A DNA stretch of 64,000 nucleotides from Streptomyces sp. TS71-3 (GCF_018327685.1 NZ_BNEL01000001.1:5767501-5831500), one strand, 5' to 3'; shown: positions 41,869 to 53,694, counted from the first letter of the stretch. A program made the numbers and translations. The notes: generated from the letters alone by a model not told the origin.

Positions 41869-42628
41869 TCATGGCCCCGGGACGGCGGAACCGGCCTGGC
41901 CCGGCGCGAGTCCACCGGGCCAGGCGGGCGGGAGCAGGTAGCGTCCGGGCGCCCCGGCCACCACCGCGAACGGCCTGTCGTGGCCGGGGTAGACCAGGTC
42001 GGCCCGGGAGCGCACGAGGTCCAGCGACCGCGCCGCGTCCGCCTCACCCGCGAGCACGGTGGTGCACCGGCCCTCGCGCAGCGCCCGCGCCGACGACACG
42101 GCGTCGCCGGTGAGCAGCGCGGTGCCACGGGCGGTGCGTACGGTCAGGCCGATCGAGCCCGCGGTGTGTCCCGGCAGGCCGGTGACGGTGACGCCGGGGG
42201 CCAGGGTCAGGCCGTCCTGGGCGCCGCGCACCGACGACGACCGCAGGACGGCCGCCGACCACGGGGGAGTGAACGGATCACCGGTGGGCGCCGCGGCCAG
42301 GTGCTCGGACTCGGCCGGGTGCAGCAGGACGTCGGCGCCCGCGAACAGGTCGGCGTTCTGGACGTGGTCCCAGTGGCCGTGGGACAGCACCAGCACATGG
42401 ATGTCGCCGGGGCCGAGCCCGCGCGCGGCCAGCGCCCCCAGCAGGGCCCTCCTGCGTCCCGTGTGCCCGCAGTCGAACAGGATCCGGCGCGATCCGGCGG
42501 TGACGAGGTAGACCGCGCCGAAGCCGATGCTTCCCTGCTCCCAGGAGAGCCCGAGGCCGGTCAGCAGCGTGTCCACCTCGGGCGCGGCCGGCCGGTCCCG
42601 GCCCTCGTCGCCTTCGCTCGCGCGCCCC

Positions 42629-42636
<8 letters not shown>
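41869..42636 (-). CDS. metallo-beta-lactamase-fold hydrolase
   Basis: A 255-aa MBL protein. Metal ligands: S-H-G-H-W-D-H (LSHGHWDHVQN), His in LPGHTAGSIGL, Asp in LTGDAVSS, and His in VYPGHDRPF. Small-molecule lactonase, thioesterase or glyoxalase-II-type activities are all possible. The TTG at 42636 has GAGGGG five bases upstream and overlaps the aconitase stop by eight bases; a GTG at 42573 is the alternative. Co-transcribed between the aconitase and the kinase-phospholyase. Confidence 0.87.
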
Positions 42637-45403
<2,767 letters not shown>

Positions 45404-45418
45404 CGTGCTCCTTCCGCA

Positions 45419-45452
45419 ATAGCTTATAGGCTATAGCAGTCCGGAGGGTGAA
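45419..45452 (-). promoter_or_regulatory. operator O4 and promoter of the aconitase operon
   Basis: ATAGCTTATAGGCTAT at 45419-45434 differs from the perfect O2 palindrome at one base. On the minus strand the promoter is -35 TTCACC (45447-45452), 18-base spacer, -10 TATAAG (45423-45428), so the operator covers the -10. The start codon is 16 bases further on, with GAAGGAG between. Confidence 0.7.
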
Positions 45453-45459
45453 AACCAGT

Positions 45460-45490
45460 AGGCCCTGGTCCGCGGTGCGGTCCAGGGCCT
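45460..45490 (-). terminator. hairpin terminator of the gamma-glutamyltransferase gene
   Basis: A perfect 9-bp stem AGGCCCTGG (45460-45468)/CCAGGGCCT (45482-45490) with a 13-base loop, about 75 bases after the minus-strand stop at 45564. On that strand it is followed by ACTGGTTTTC, a short T-run, so it is a good factor-independent terminator that insulates the aconitase promoter. Confidence 0.65.
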
Positions 45491-45563
45491 GAGGGAGGTG
45501 CGGGGCTGCGCCGGCGCGACTGCCGTGTGGCAGCAGCGGATGGGGCGGCGGGTTTCGCGTGCC

Positions 45564-47222
45564 CTACCGGACGGCCGGCGGCTCTGAGCCGTCCGGTGCC
45601 GTGTCCGGGAGGGCGTCCGGTGCCGTGCCCGGAAGGGGGGTCGCCGGCCCGCCGGGCAGGGCGACCACGGCGGCCCGGCCGTCGGAGCGCGGGTCGCTGC
45701 CGGCGGTCAGCGTGCCGTCCGCGCCGACGCAGACGACGTTGGTGTGCCCGAGGAACTCGGTGTGGACGGGGACCTCGCGCACCGGGAAGCCGTCGGCGGC
45801 CAGCTCGGCCACCGCGGCGGGGGACAGGTCGGCCTCGTGGTGGACGGTGTCGGCGGTGTCACCCGGCTGCCTGGCGCCCACCACGAATCGCGGTGCGCTC
45901 ACCGCCTCCGCGGGTGAGCGGCCGTCCAGGAGCTGCGCGAGCACCTGGGCATGGATCTGCGGCTGGCCGTGCCCGCCCATCGTGGCGTTGATCCAGCGGA
46001 CGCGCTCGCCCTCCGTCACCAGCACGGGCATCAGCGTGTGCTTGGGCCGCTTGCCGGGCCGGATCACGTTGGGCGAGGCCGGATCGAGGGAGAATCCTGT
46101 GCCGCGGTTCTGCATGAGGATTCCGGTGGCGGGCTCCAGTACCGCGGATCCGAAACTGCCGTAGACGCTCTGGATGAGGGAGACGGCGTATCCCGAGGAG
46201 TCCGCGGCGGCCACGCCCACGGTGTCACCGCTGGGGGCCGGTGGGGGCACCACCGCCGCGGCCGGGCGCGGCGCACGGGAGCGCAGGTCGCGGACCAGGT
46301 CGTCGAAGCCGTGCTCCAGGACGTCGGCCGTGGCGGAGTCGGGATCGGCCAGCAGCGTGTCCCGCACGTGGGTGCCGTCGAGGAACAGCCGGGCCAGCAC
46401 GCCGGCGGGAAGGTCCGACACGGAGGCGTCCAGGCCCAGTTCGGCCAGTGCCCGCAGCGTGCGCAGCAGCGCGAAGCCCTGGGTGTTGGGCGGGCTCGTG
46501 TGGACCCGGAGGCCCGCGAACGGCGCAGAGATCGCGGACGTGGTGCGCGCGGCGTACGCCGTGAGGTCGTCGACCGTCAGCGGGCATCCGGCCGCCTGAA
46601 GGCCCGCCGCCAGTGCCGCGCCGACCGCTCCCGCGTACAGCTCGTCGGGACCGTTCGACGCGATCTCCCGGAGTGTCTGGGCGAGTCGAGGCTGGACCAG
46701 GGGCCGGCCCTCGGCGAGGACATCGCCCCGGGGCGCGAACACCTGCCGGGCGCCCGGGTCCTTGACCAGCATGTCGCGGCCGGCGGTGAGCGCCGCGGCG
46801 AGGGAAGGGGCCACCGGGACGCCGTCGGCGGCGTGGGCGACGGCTGCCTGGAACTGGTCGGCCCACTCCAGGGCGGCGCCGAGCCGCCGGATCTCCTGCC
46901 AGCCGCGCACCGCGCCGGGCACGGTGATCGTGTCGGGCCCCTTGGCCGGCAGGCGGTCGCCGTGCTTCCCGCGCAGTTTCGCGGCGTCGCGGGCGGCGGG
47001 GGCCGTGCCGGTCGCGTTGACGCAGACGATCGTGCCCCGCGGATCGCGGACGAGCGCCACGAGGTCGCCGCCGAGTGCCGTGTTGTGCGGGTAGACGACC
47101 GTGAGCACGGTGGCCGCCGCCAGCGCGGCGTCGAGGGCGTTGCCCCCGGCCCGGAAGGCCTGCTCGCCGGCGTCGCTGGCCAAGTGGTGGGGCGTCGCGA
47201 TCGCGCCGAATGTCCGTGCCAA
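45564..47222 (-). CDS. gamma-glutamyltransferase family protein
   Basis: A 552-aa Ntn-hydrolase precursor. The large-subunit start ATPHHLASDAGEQAFRAGGNALDAALAAATVL is typical (short excerpt: GGNALDAALAAA). The autoprocessing nucleophile is Thr in SGDTVGVAAADSSGYAVS, after which the small subunit begins. The GGT glycine pocket is ATMGGHGQPQIHAQVLAQLL. No signal peptide, so probably cytoplasmic. Substrates may be gamma-glutamyl amides or cephalosporin-like acyl groups. The TTG at 47222 has GAGGAG six bases upstream. It is divergent from the RpiR gene; promoter TTGCCA-N16-TACAGT on the minus strand (47312-47339). Confidence 0.88.
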   Translation of the reverse strand: MARTFGAIATPHHLASDAGEQAFRAGGNALDAALAAATVLTVVYPHNTALGGDLVALVRDPRGTIVCVNATGTAPAARDAAKLRGKHGDRLPAKGPDTITVPGAVRGWQEIRRLGAALEWADQFQAAVAHAADGVPVAPSLAAALTAGRDMLVKDPGARQVFAPRGDVLAEGRPLVQPRLAQTLREIASNGPDELYAGAVGAALAAGLQAAGCPLTVDDLTAYAARTTSAISAPFAGLRVHTSPPNTQGFALLRTLRALAELGLDASVSDLPAGVLARLFLDGTHVRDTLLADPDSATADVLEHGFDDLVRDLRSRAPRPAAAVVPPPAPSGDTVGVAAADSSGYAVSLIQSVYGSFGSAVLEPATGILMQNRGTGFSLDPASPNVIRPGKRPKHTLMPVLVTEGERVRWINATMGGHGQPQIHAQVLAQLLDGRSPAEAVSAPRFVVGARQPGDTADTVHHEADLSPAAVAELAADGFPVREVPVHTEFLGHTNVVCVGADGTLTAGSDPRSDGRAAVVALPGGPATPLPGTAPDALPDTAPDGSEPPAVR

Positions 47223-47311
47223 CGGGGGCTCCTCAACCAAGCGTGTCGGCGGCCTGGCGACCGGAGTGTCGGCGGCGGGGCCGTGATGGGGCAGAGTCGA
47301 ACAAGTCCGGT

Positions 47312-47339
47312 ACTGTAGCAGCCTCGACAGAAATGGCAA
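47312..47339 (-). promoter_or_regulatory. promoter of the gamma-glutamyltransferase gene overlapping the RpiR start
   Basis: Minus-strand -35 TTGCCA (47334-47339), 16-base spacer, -10 TACAGT (47312-47317). The -35 covers the ATG at 47333 of the divergent RpiR gene, so binding of RNA polymerase here would compete with initiation or elongation of that gene. Confidence 0.5.
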
Positions 47340-48223
47340 CGGTTGATATGAATGCTTCAGAAGAGGGCGGTCACTCGCTGGCGAGCCGCGTCAACCACGA
47401 GTGGAGCCGCCTCACCAGGACCGAGCGCAAGGTGGCTCGTTACCTGGTGGCCGCCGCCCCTCAGGACGTGATGCTGGCGGCCGCCGGTGACATCGCCCAG
47501 CGGACCGGCACGAGCGACGCCACGGTGGTGCGCACCGCCAGGCGGCTCGGCTACGCGGGCCTGCCGGACCTCAAGAGCTCCCTCGGAGCGCACTTCGGGG
47601 CCGGTGGCGCACCGCAGATCAGCATCCGTCTGGAGGTGTCCGAGGCCTCCGAGGACCTGGCGGCCACCTCATCGGCCGTGGTGGACGACGCGGTGGAGCG
47701 CATCCGGCAGTTCGGGCGCACCCTCGACGTCGCCCGGCTCACCGAGGCGCTGCAACTCATCGTCTCGGCGGAGGAGGTGTTCTGCTACGGCTGGGGCTCC
47801 AACGAGCTGAGCGCCCGGTACCTCGCGCTCAAGCTCAACCGCGCGGGCAAGCGTTCCCGCCACTGCGGCACCACGGGCTTCACGCTGGCCGACGACCTGC
47901 TGACCCTCACCTCCCGGCACGCCGCCGTGCTGTTCGCGCCCGGCCGGGCCCTTCCGGACCTGCGCCTGCTCGTCGACCACGCGAAGGCGACGGGCGTCGG
48001 CACGATCCTCGTCACGGAGCGGCTCGATCAGGAGATCGCCGCGGACGTGGACGTCGTCCTGGGGGACGGAGGCTCCCCGGGCGGGCTGACCGCGGAGCCG
48101 CTGTGCGCGATGCTCCTCGCCGACATGCTCGTCCTCGCCATGATGTCGGTCGGCAAGGACCGTGCCGTCGACACGTACGCCCTGCTGACGAGGCTCAGGA
48201 AAGAGATCGTCCCGGACGTCTGA
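47333..48223 (+). CDS. RpiR/MurR-family regulator (HTH + SIS)
   Basis: A 296-aa regulator. N-terminal HTH_6 at residues about 15-90 (WSRLTRTERKVARYLVAAAP, then GDIAQRTGTSDATVVRTARR and LGYAGLPDLKSSL). C-terminal SIS domain at about 130-280 (VFCYGWGSNELSARYLALKL, then AVLFAPGRALPDLRLLVDHA), which binds a phosphorylated sugar or similar ligand. It lies between the divergent gamma-glutamyltransferase and the dehydratase and probably regulates both. Start ATG 47333 or 47348; ribosome-binding sites are weak for both. Confidence 0.9.
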   Translation: MATVDMNASEEGGHSLASRVNHEWSRLTRTERKVARYLVAAAPQDVMLAAAGDIAQRTGTSDATVVRTARRLGYAGLPDLKSSLGAHFGAGGAPQISIRLEVSEASEDLAATSSAVVDDAVERIRQFGRTLDVARLTEALQLIVSAEEVFCYGWGSNELSARYLALKLNRAGKRSRHCGTTGFTLADDLLTLTSRHAAVLFAPGRALPDLRLLVDHAKATGVGTILVTERLDQEIAADVDVVLGDGGSPGGLTAEPLCAMLLADMLVLAMMSVGKDRAVDTYALLTRLRKEIVPDV

Positions 48224-48345
48224 GCGCGCCGCCCCGAAGCCGTGGGCCGCGCCGAAGTCCGGCGCCGGCCCGAAGCCCATGCCCTGCCGAAGTCCTGTCG
48301 AAGCCCTGGGGAAGGCCCGAATCCGGGGCCGGCCCGCACTCCACC

Positions 48346-48400
48346 GAGGAGTGCGCCATTGAGGAGGGCCCCATTGAGGAGTGCCCCGTCGAGGAGTGAG
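48346..48400 (+). repeat. 15-bp tandem repeats each carrying GAGGAG
   Basis: Units 48346-48360, 48361-48375, 48376-48390 and a partial unit 48391-48400. Each starts GAGGAG and differs at few positions (GAGGAGTGCGCCATT type). The last GAGGAG is the ribosome-binding site of the dehydratase at 48401. The first three are out of reach of that ATG but could bind ribosomes in standby, or give phase variation by copy number. Confidence 0.7.
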
Positions 48401-49378
48401 ATGAAGCCATCCGGCACACCGCCGCGTTCAGAACTCATCGCTGAGGACGTCCTGGACCGCGCCCGGGAGGCGGTGGGGCGCCACCTTGCACCCACCCCGC
48501 TCGTCCCGTTCCACGCGGCCGGCCTGCCCGTGCCCGTGCACCTCAAGTACGAAGGGGCCCAGCCCACCGGCTCCTTCAAGGTCCGCGGCGCCGTCACGGC
48601 GCTGGAGGCGTACGCGGCCGACGGCGCCCGGGTGGTGACCGCGTCCGCGGGCAACCACGCCCTGGGCATCGCGCACGCGGCGCAGCTGCTCGGCGTCGAC
48701 GCCACGGTGGTGGTCCCGCGGAACGCCTCCGCGGCCAAGCTCCGCGCCCTCGCCGGGTATCCGGTCGAGCTCGTCCAGGAGGGCGACGACTACGACGGGG
48801 CGGAGCGGCATGCGCTCGCCCTGGCCGCGCGGGGCATGACCTACGTCTCCGCGTACAACAACGCGTACGTCGTCGCCGGGCAGAGCACCCTCGTGCGGGA
48901 GGTGGCGGCGGAGCTGGGGGAGGACTTCACCGTCGTCGTCCCGGCGGGAGCGGGCGGGCTGGTGGCCGGCACAGCGCTCGGCGCGCGCCGGACACCGCGG
49001 GACATCCGGGTGGTGGGGGTGGAGTCGGACGCCTGCCACGCACTCTCCGCGGCGGTCGCGGCCGGGCACGTGGTGCGCGTGCCGATCGGGGACACCATCG
49101 CCGACGGCCTGGTGGGCAACATCGAGCCGGACTCGCTCACCCCGCTCGTCATCCGGGAGTGCGGCACCCGCCTCGTGAGCGTGGACGAGGCGGCCATCCG
49201 GCGCTCGGTCCGCGAACTCGCCCTGGCCGCGGGCCTGGTGGCGGAGGGCTCGTCCGCCGCGGCGCTGGCCGCCCTGCGTGCCGGGCTCGTACCCGCCGAC
49301 CGCCCGGTCGTCCTGACCATCTCGGGTCGCAACATAGCCCCCGGCCTGCTGGCGACCCTCCTGGCCGACGCCACATGA
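48401..49378 (+). CDS. threonine/serine dehydratase-like PLP enzyme (fold type II)
   Basis: A 325-aa enzyme. PLP Lys is in PTGSFKVRGAV, the Asn loop is SAGNHALGIA, and the glycine-rich phosphate loop is VPAGAGGLVAG. It likely eliminates water or ammonia from a beta-substituted amino acid, or racemises it. Compared with biosynthetic IlvA it lacks the C-terminal regulatory ACT domains, as in catabolic TdcB types. The ATG at 48401 follows the last of the tandem GAGGAG units at five bases. Downstream of the RpiR gene by 177 bp on the same strand. Confidence 0.9.
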   Translation: MKPSGTPPRSELIAEDVLDRAREAVGRHLAPTPLVPFHAAGLPVPVHLKYEGAQPTGSFKVRGAVTALEAYAADGARVVTASAGNHALGIAHAAQLLGVDATVVVPRNASAAKLRALAGYPVELVQEGDDYDGAERHALALAARGMTYVSAYNNAYVVAGQSTLVREVAAELGEDFTVVVPAGAGGLVAGTALGARRTPRDIRVVGVESDACHALSAAVAAGHVVRVPIGDTIADGLVGNIEPDSLTPLVIRECGTRLVSVDEAAIRRSVRELALAAGLVAEGSSAAALAALRAGLVPADRPVVLTISGRNIAPGLLATLLADAT

Positions 49379-49423
49379 CGCCGAGACCCGGATCCGGGCC
49401 CGGGGGACGCCTCCCCTACTAAC

Positions 49424-49447
49424 TTATTGATGTTCAATTATTGATGT
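49424..49447 (+). promoter_or_regulatory. A/T-rich direct repeats upstream of the CopD-like gene
   Basis: TTATTGATGT occurs at 49424-49433 and 49438-49447, 14 bp apart, in an A/T-rich island (about 49419-49460). The overlapping TTGATGTTCAA is a short palindrome. It lies about 95 bases upstream of the GTG at 49541 and is a probable promoter/operator region. Confidence 0.5.
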
Positions 49448-49540
49448 AGCAACTATTTCGTCTTCCTGAGAAACGGTTGTGTCCGCTACTGTCGAGCCGC
49501 CCCACCCTGTCGATGCCCCACGCGAGGAGGTACGGCCGAC

Positions 49541-50752
49541 GTGTCCCCGTTGTTCACCGATGTGCTCGCCAATGCCTACAACCCCACACCCGCCCCCTGG
49601 CGGATCATCACCAAGATGGCGTACTTCGCCGGTCTCATCGCGGTGATCGGCGGCTGCATGGCCCACCTGATCGTGCTGAGGCCCGTCCTGCGCAGGAGCT
49701 CGGTCGACCCGCGGGACACCGCCGCGCTGCACCGGCGGACGAGCCTCTACCTGGCCATGGTCGGCACCTGGTTCCTGGTCGCGCTGTACTTCCAGCTCGC
49801 CGGCAAGGCGGCCCGGGTCAAGGGCGGGGAGATACCTTACGGACGGGCCCTGGAGCCCGGCAGCGTCTGGCACTTCGTCCGCGTGCCGGCCGAAGCGGGC
49901 GAATGGGTCTCCAGCGGCACCCTCGCGCTGGTCCAGTACCTCATGTGGGGCCTGTCGGCCGTGCTGCTGATGCTGCTGTGGGCGCCCAGGGTCCGGGCCC
50001 GGCTCACGACGGTGGTCTGGGCCGGCCTGGTGACGGCGTTCCTGGCCTACCAGGTCACGCTGCTGCCCACCGACCCCGCCGGGCAGACCGCCTACGACGT
50101 CGTCGACTCCCTCCTCGACCACCTGCACGTCTTCGCCATCTCCACCTGGGTGGGCGGCATCACCGTGCTGGTGGTCCTCGCCGCCGGCCGGCGCCGGCTC
50201 ACTCCGGCCGCGGGCGGCACCTGGGCGCAGTTGTGGACCCGGTTCAGCACGCTGGCGCTCACCGCCGTGGGCTGCGTCCTCGTCAGCGGCCTCTTCCTCG
50301 CCTGGACGTTCGTCGGCAGCCCCGGCGAGCTGCTCAGCACCAGCTTCGGCCGCTTCCTGCTGATCAAGGTCTCCCTGGTGGCGGCGATGATCGCGGTCGG
50401 CGCGGTCAACGAGTTCGTGCTGATGCCCCGGATCGCCAGAGCGCGCGGCGCGGGCGAGGAAGGATCGGTGTTCCGGCTGGCGTTGAAGGTCTTCCCCTCG
50501 CTGGTCGCCGTGGAGGTGGCGCTCGCGGTGGGCGTCCTCTTCGTCCTCTCCTTCCTCTCGGGCTCCGCCCGCGACGAGGCACACGACCCCGATCCGGCCC
50601 TCAGCGGCGGGATCTTCGCCATCGGCGCCGTGCTCGTGGTGCTGCTGGCGGTCTCGTTCGTGGCCACGTCCAAGGTGTCGGACCGGCTCTCCCGCACCCC
50701 GCACGCGCCGCAGCAGGAGTCGGCCCGGAGCACGGTGGGGGCGGACTCCTGA
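49541..50752 (+). CDS. CopD-family membrane protein (copper-handling type)
   Basis: A 403-aa polytopic membrane protein with about eight hydrophobic segments. The conserved DHLHVFAISTWVGGI segment and W-H pairs match the CopD/YcnJ-like domain. Members import copper or move electrons in the membrane, but several actinobacterial members are untested. The C-terminal tail (about 25 residues) is hydrophilic. GTG at 49541 with GAGGAGG upstream. No copper chaperone is encoded nearby. It stands alone before PPK2. Confidence 0.85.
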   Translation: MSPLFTDVLANAYNPTPAPWRIITKMAYFAGLIAVIGGCMAHLIVLRPVLRRSSVDPRDTAALHRRTSLYLAMVGTWFLVALYFQLAGKAARVKGGEIPYGRALEPGSVWHFVRVPAEAGEWVSSGTLALVQYLMWGLSAVLLMLLWAPRVRARLTTVVWAGLVTAFLAYQVTLLPTDPAGQTAYDVVDSLLDHLHVFAISTWVGGITVLVVLAAGRRRLTPAAGGTWAQLWTRFSTLALTAVGCVLVSGLFLAWTFVGSPGELLSTSFGRFLLIKVSLVAAMIAVGAVNEFVLMPRIARARGAGEEGSVFRLALKVFPSLVAVEVALAVGVLFVLSFLSGSARDEAHDPDPALSGGIFAIGAVLVVLLAVSFVATSKVSDRLSRTPHAPQQESARSTVGADS

Positions 50753-51022
50753 AGCGGTGAGCGGGCGGCGCTTCCGTCGACGCCGTCGTCCGGGAGGGTG
50801 CCGAGGGGACGAGGTGGTCCGGCCGCCGTTCGGGCGGCGTCCGGTGCACCGCGGCGAGCGGCCCGGGGCGCCGCTCGCCAGGCCCGGCATCCGCTCGGGA
50901 TGCAGCCGGGTACGGCACGTCCGATGGTGGTGTCGCACGCGGTGGCCGCTGTCGCCGGCAACGGACGGGAGCCCGGCGGCGGCCGGCTGGAGACGCGGGC
51001 GGGCATCGGGAGGCGGACGGTC

Positions 51023-51859
51023 ATGCCGGTGAAGGGCACCGACGGAGAGCGGACGAGGCGGCGGCTGCGCCGCGCCGACTACGAGGCGGAGCTGCGCCGG
51101 CTCCAGGTGGAGCTGGTGCGGATGCAGGAGTGGGTGCGGGCCGAAGGGGCACGGCTCGTGGTCGTCTTCGAGGGGCGGGACGCGGCCGGGAAGGGCGGTG
51201 TGATCAAGCGGGTCACCGAGCACCTGAACCCGCGCCTCGCCCGGATCGTCGCCCTGCCCAAGCCCACCGACCGGGAGCGCGGGCAGTGGTACTTCCAGCG
51301 GTACGCGGAGCAGCTGCCCACCGCGGGCGAGATCGTGCTGTTCGACCGGAGCTGGTACAACCGCGCCGGAGTGGAGCACGTCATGGGCTTCTGCAGCCAG
51401 GAGGAGTACGAACGGTTCCTGCGGCAGTGCCCCGTGTTCGAGCGGCTGCTCGTCGAGGACGGCATCCTGCTGCGCAAGTACTGGTTCTCGGTCAGCGACG
51501 CCGTGCAGGAGCAGCGGCTGCGCAGCCGCCTGGAGGACCCGGTGCGGCGCTGGAAGCTCTCACCGATGGACCTGGAGTCCATCACGCGCTGGGAGGCGTA
51601 CTCCCGTGCCAAGGACGTGATGTTCGCGCACACCGACATCCCCGAGGCGCCGTGGTACGTGGTGGAGAGCGACGACAAGCGCGCCGCCCGCCTCAACATG
51701 ATCGCGCACCTGCTCTCCACCGTGCCGTACCACGAGGTCGCGCCGCCGGACCTCGCGGTACCGTCGCGGCCGCCGTCCACCGGGTACCGGCGCCCCCCGC
51801 GCGACACCCAGACGTACGTGCCCGACCACGCCGCCAGGCTGGGGCGCACCCCCGGATAG
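51023..51859 (+). CDS. ppk2: polyphosphate kinase 2 (PPK2), single domain
   Basis: A 278-aa polyphosphate-dependent nucleotide kinase. Walker A FEGRDAAGKGGVIKR, Walker B/lid residues FDRSWYNRAGVEHVMG and RRWKLSPMDLES are diagnostic. It phosphorylates nucleoside di- or monophosphates with polyphosphate, or the reverse; class I and II/III cannot be separated by eye. ATG at 51023 places the usual 30-residue helical N-terminus (DYEAELRRLQVELVRMQEWV) in frame. The C-terminal 25 residues are an extension (PSTGYRRPPRDTQTYVPD). The 270 bp upstream contain nothing recognisable. Confidence 0.95.
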   Translation: MPVKGTDGERTRRRLRRADYEAELRRLQVELVRMQEWVRAEGARLVVVFEGRDAAGKGGVIKRVTEHLNPRLARIVALPKPTDRERGQWYFQRYAEQLPTAGEIVLFDRSWYNRAGVEHVMGFCSQEEYERFLRQCPVFERLLVEDGILLRKYWFSVSDAVQEQRLRSRLEDPVRRWKLSPMDLESITRWEAYSRAKDVMFAHTDIPEAPWYVVESDDKRAARLNMIAHLLSTVPYHEVAPPDLAVPSRPPSTGYRRPPRDTQTYVPDHAARLGRTPG

Positions 51860-51998
51860 GCCGCCGCTCACACCTCGGTCGTGCCGGCCCCCTCGGATCC
51901 CTGTCCGCCGGTGTCGTCGATGTCGGCGGTCCTGATCCCCGGACCTCTGAGCCCTTTCCCGCGGCGGCGATGTCAGTGGCCGGACCTAGGGTCAGGAC

Positions 51999-52427
51999 AT
52001 GGCACTTCTACGTGAAGAACGCGAGAGCTTTCTTGCCGAGCCGCACGTGGCCGCGCTGGGCGTCGCGGCCGGTGACGACCGCGGGCCGTTGGTGGTTCCC
52101 ATCTGGTATGCCTACGAGCCCGGCGGTCTGCCGTGGATCCTCACCGGCGCGGACTCCCGGAAGATGGCGCTGATAAGGGCGGCGGGGCGCTTCAGCCTGC
52201 TCGTCCAGCGCACGGAGCCGACGCCCCGGTACGTTTCGGTCGAAGGGCCGGTGGCCGGCATGACCGAGGGCACCGGCGCGCTCCACCGTGAGATGGCCGC
52301 CCGCTACCTCTCGGGTGAGGCACTCGACAGATTTGCGGCAATGGCGGAGGCGGAACTCGCCGATCACGTCGTCGTCCGCATGCGGCCGGAACGCTGGTTC
52401 AGCGCCGATCTGGGCCCAGACGCATGA
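51999..52427 (+). CDS. pyridoxamine-5'-phosphate-oxidase-fold protein
   Basis: A 142-aa protein of the split-barrel flavin-binding superfamily: FLAEPHVAALGVAAGDDRGP, VVPIWYAYEPGG, SRKMALIRAAGRFSLLVQ, then a helical end with the WFSADLG tail. Members include F420-dependent reductases and haem/flavin-binding proteins; the cofactor here is unclear. ATG at 51999. Monocistronic. Confidence 0.87.
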   Translation: MALLREERESFLAEPHVAALGVAAGDDRGPLVVPIWYAYEPGGLPWILTGADSRKMALIRAAGRFSLLVQRTEPTPRYVSVEGPVAGMTEGTGALHREMAARYLSGEALDRFAAMAEAELADHVVVRMRPERWFSADLGPDA

Positions 52428-52566
52428 CCTGAGGTGACGTGCGGCCGAGCCGTACCGGGCAGGGGTCACGTACCCACGGGTGCGGCTGGGGCCGACGGCG
52501 TTTCCGGTTCGCGCGGGGCGTGACGATGGCCGGGGCCGCTCCGCCCTGGTCGCGCGGAGTCAGTGG

Positions 52567-53694
52567 TCACGGCGCCGCGATCCTGACTCCGGCGTAGGCG
52601 ACCGAGGCCACCAGGATCCAGGAGGCGAGCCCGAGGACGAGCGAGCGGCGTCCCGTGCGCACCAGGTCCGGGACCCGGATCCCGGTGCCGAGCCCGAACA
52701 GCGCCGCCACCAGCAGAGCCGACTGCACCGTCTTCGCGTACGAGACGAGCTCCGGAGGGAGCAGGCCGCTGCTCCTGAGCGCGATCGCGGCAAGGAAGCC
52801 CACCACGAACAGCGGGACGGGCGGCGGCGTGCGCATCTCGGTGGCGGCGCCGTCGACCCGGGCGCCGTCAGTCGGGGACCCGCCCGCTTCCGGGCCGGCG
52901 GCGGTGCGGCGTCGTCGGCGGCGCCCGGTGAGGGTCACCCCTGCCACCAGCGGCGCGAGCAGCACGACCCGGGTGAGTTTCACGATGACCGCGGTGGTGA
53001 GGGCCCCCGGAACCCGCTGTGCCGTCGCCACGGTCTGGCCCACGTCGTGCACGCTCGCCCCCACCCACGCGCCGAACGCGTCCACGTCCAGTCCGAGCGG
53101 CCCGCGCAGCAGCGGCAGCACGATGATCGCGAGCGTCCCGCACAAGGTGACCAGGGCGACCGCCACACCGGTGTCCTCCGCGTCCCCCTCGGCTGCCGGC
53201 TCCATAGCTGCCACGGCCGAGGCGCCGCAGATCGAGAAGCCGGTGGCGACGAGCAGCCCCCGGGCCCGCGGCACGCCGAGCCACCGCGCCAGCACCTGCG
53301 TGCCGGCGAAGGTGATCGCCACCGTCACGATCACGACGGCGAGGCCGCGCCCGCCGAGGCTCGCGAGCTCGGGCAGCGACAGCTGGAGGCCGAGCAGGAC
53401 CACGGCACCGCGCAGCAGGCGCTTGCCGGCCAACCCGGTCCCGGCGTGCAGCACGGGGTGGTGCAGCCGCAGGTTGGCGACGAGCGCGCCGAGGAACACG
53501 GCGACGATCGACGGGTTGAGCCCCCCACTCCAGTGCGCCACCGCGTAGGCGGCGGCGACCGCGGCGGCCGTCACCGCGATCCCCGGGCCCCACGCCGGCC
53601 GGGAGCGTGCCGCCTCGGTGAGCAGCACACGGGTGCGAGCGCGGGTGCGCGTACGCGGACGGGTGCCTGTGCGGGGATGCGAGGTGGTCACCAC
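52567..53694 (-). CDS. YeiH/UPF0324 family membrane protein
   Basis: A 375-aa integral membrane protein with about ten hydrophobic segments. The family signature is VATGFSICGASAVAAMEP plus VGASVHDVGQTVATA. YeiH proteins are proposed sulfate or anion exporters; function is not proven. A hydrophilic insertion (residues about 255-290, RRRRRRTAAGPEAGG onward) is larger than usual. The first 25 residues are Arg/Thr-rich. GTG at 53694. Divergent from a LysR gene, exactly as yeiH and yeiE are in enterobacteria. Confidence 0.9.
   Translation of the reverse strand: MVTTSHPRTGTRPRTRTRARTRVLLTEAARSRPAWGPGIAVTAAAVAAAYAVAHWSGGLNPSIVAVFLGALVANLRLHHPVLHAGTGLAGKRLLRGAVVLLGLQLSLPELASLGGRGLAVVIVTVAITFAGTQVLARWLGVPRARGLLVATGFSICGASAVAAMEPAAEGDAEDTGVAVALVTLCGTLAIIVLPLLRGPLGLDVDAFGAWVGASVHDVGQTVATAQRVPGALTTAVIVKLTRVVLLAPLVAGVTLTGRRRRRRTAAGPEAGGSPTDGARVDGAATEMRTPPPVPLFVVGFLAAIALRSSGLLPPELVSYAKTVQSALLVAALFGLGTGIRVPDLVRTGRRSLVLGLASWILVASVAYAGVRIAAP

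Noticed and set aside
48346..48400. Possible CRISPR array
   Set aside because: Units are 15 bp without spacers and there are no cas genes. It is a simple tandem repeat.
45564..49378. Membership of the GGT/RpiR/dehydratase genes in the GntR regulon
   Set aside because: No copy of the palindromic operator was found upstream of these genes, a terminator hairpin separates them from the aconitase promoter, and they have their own RpiR regulator.
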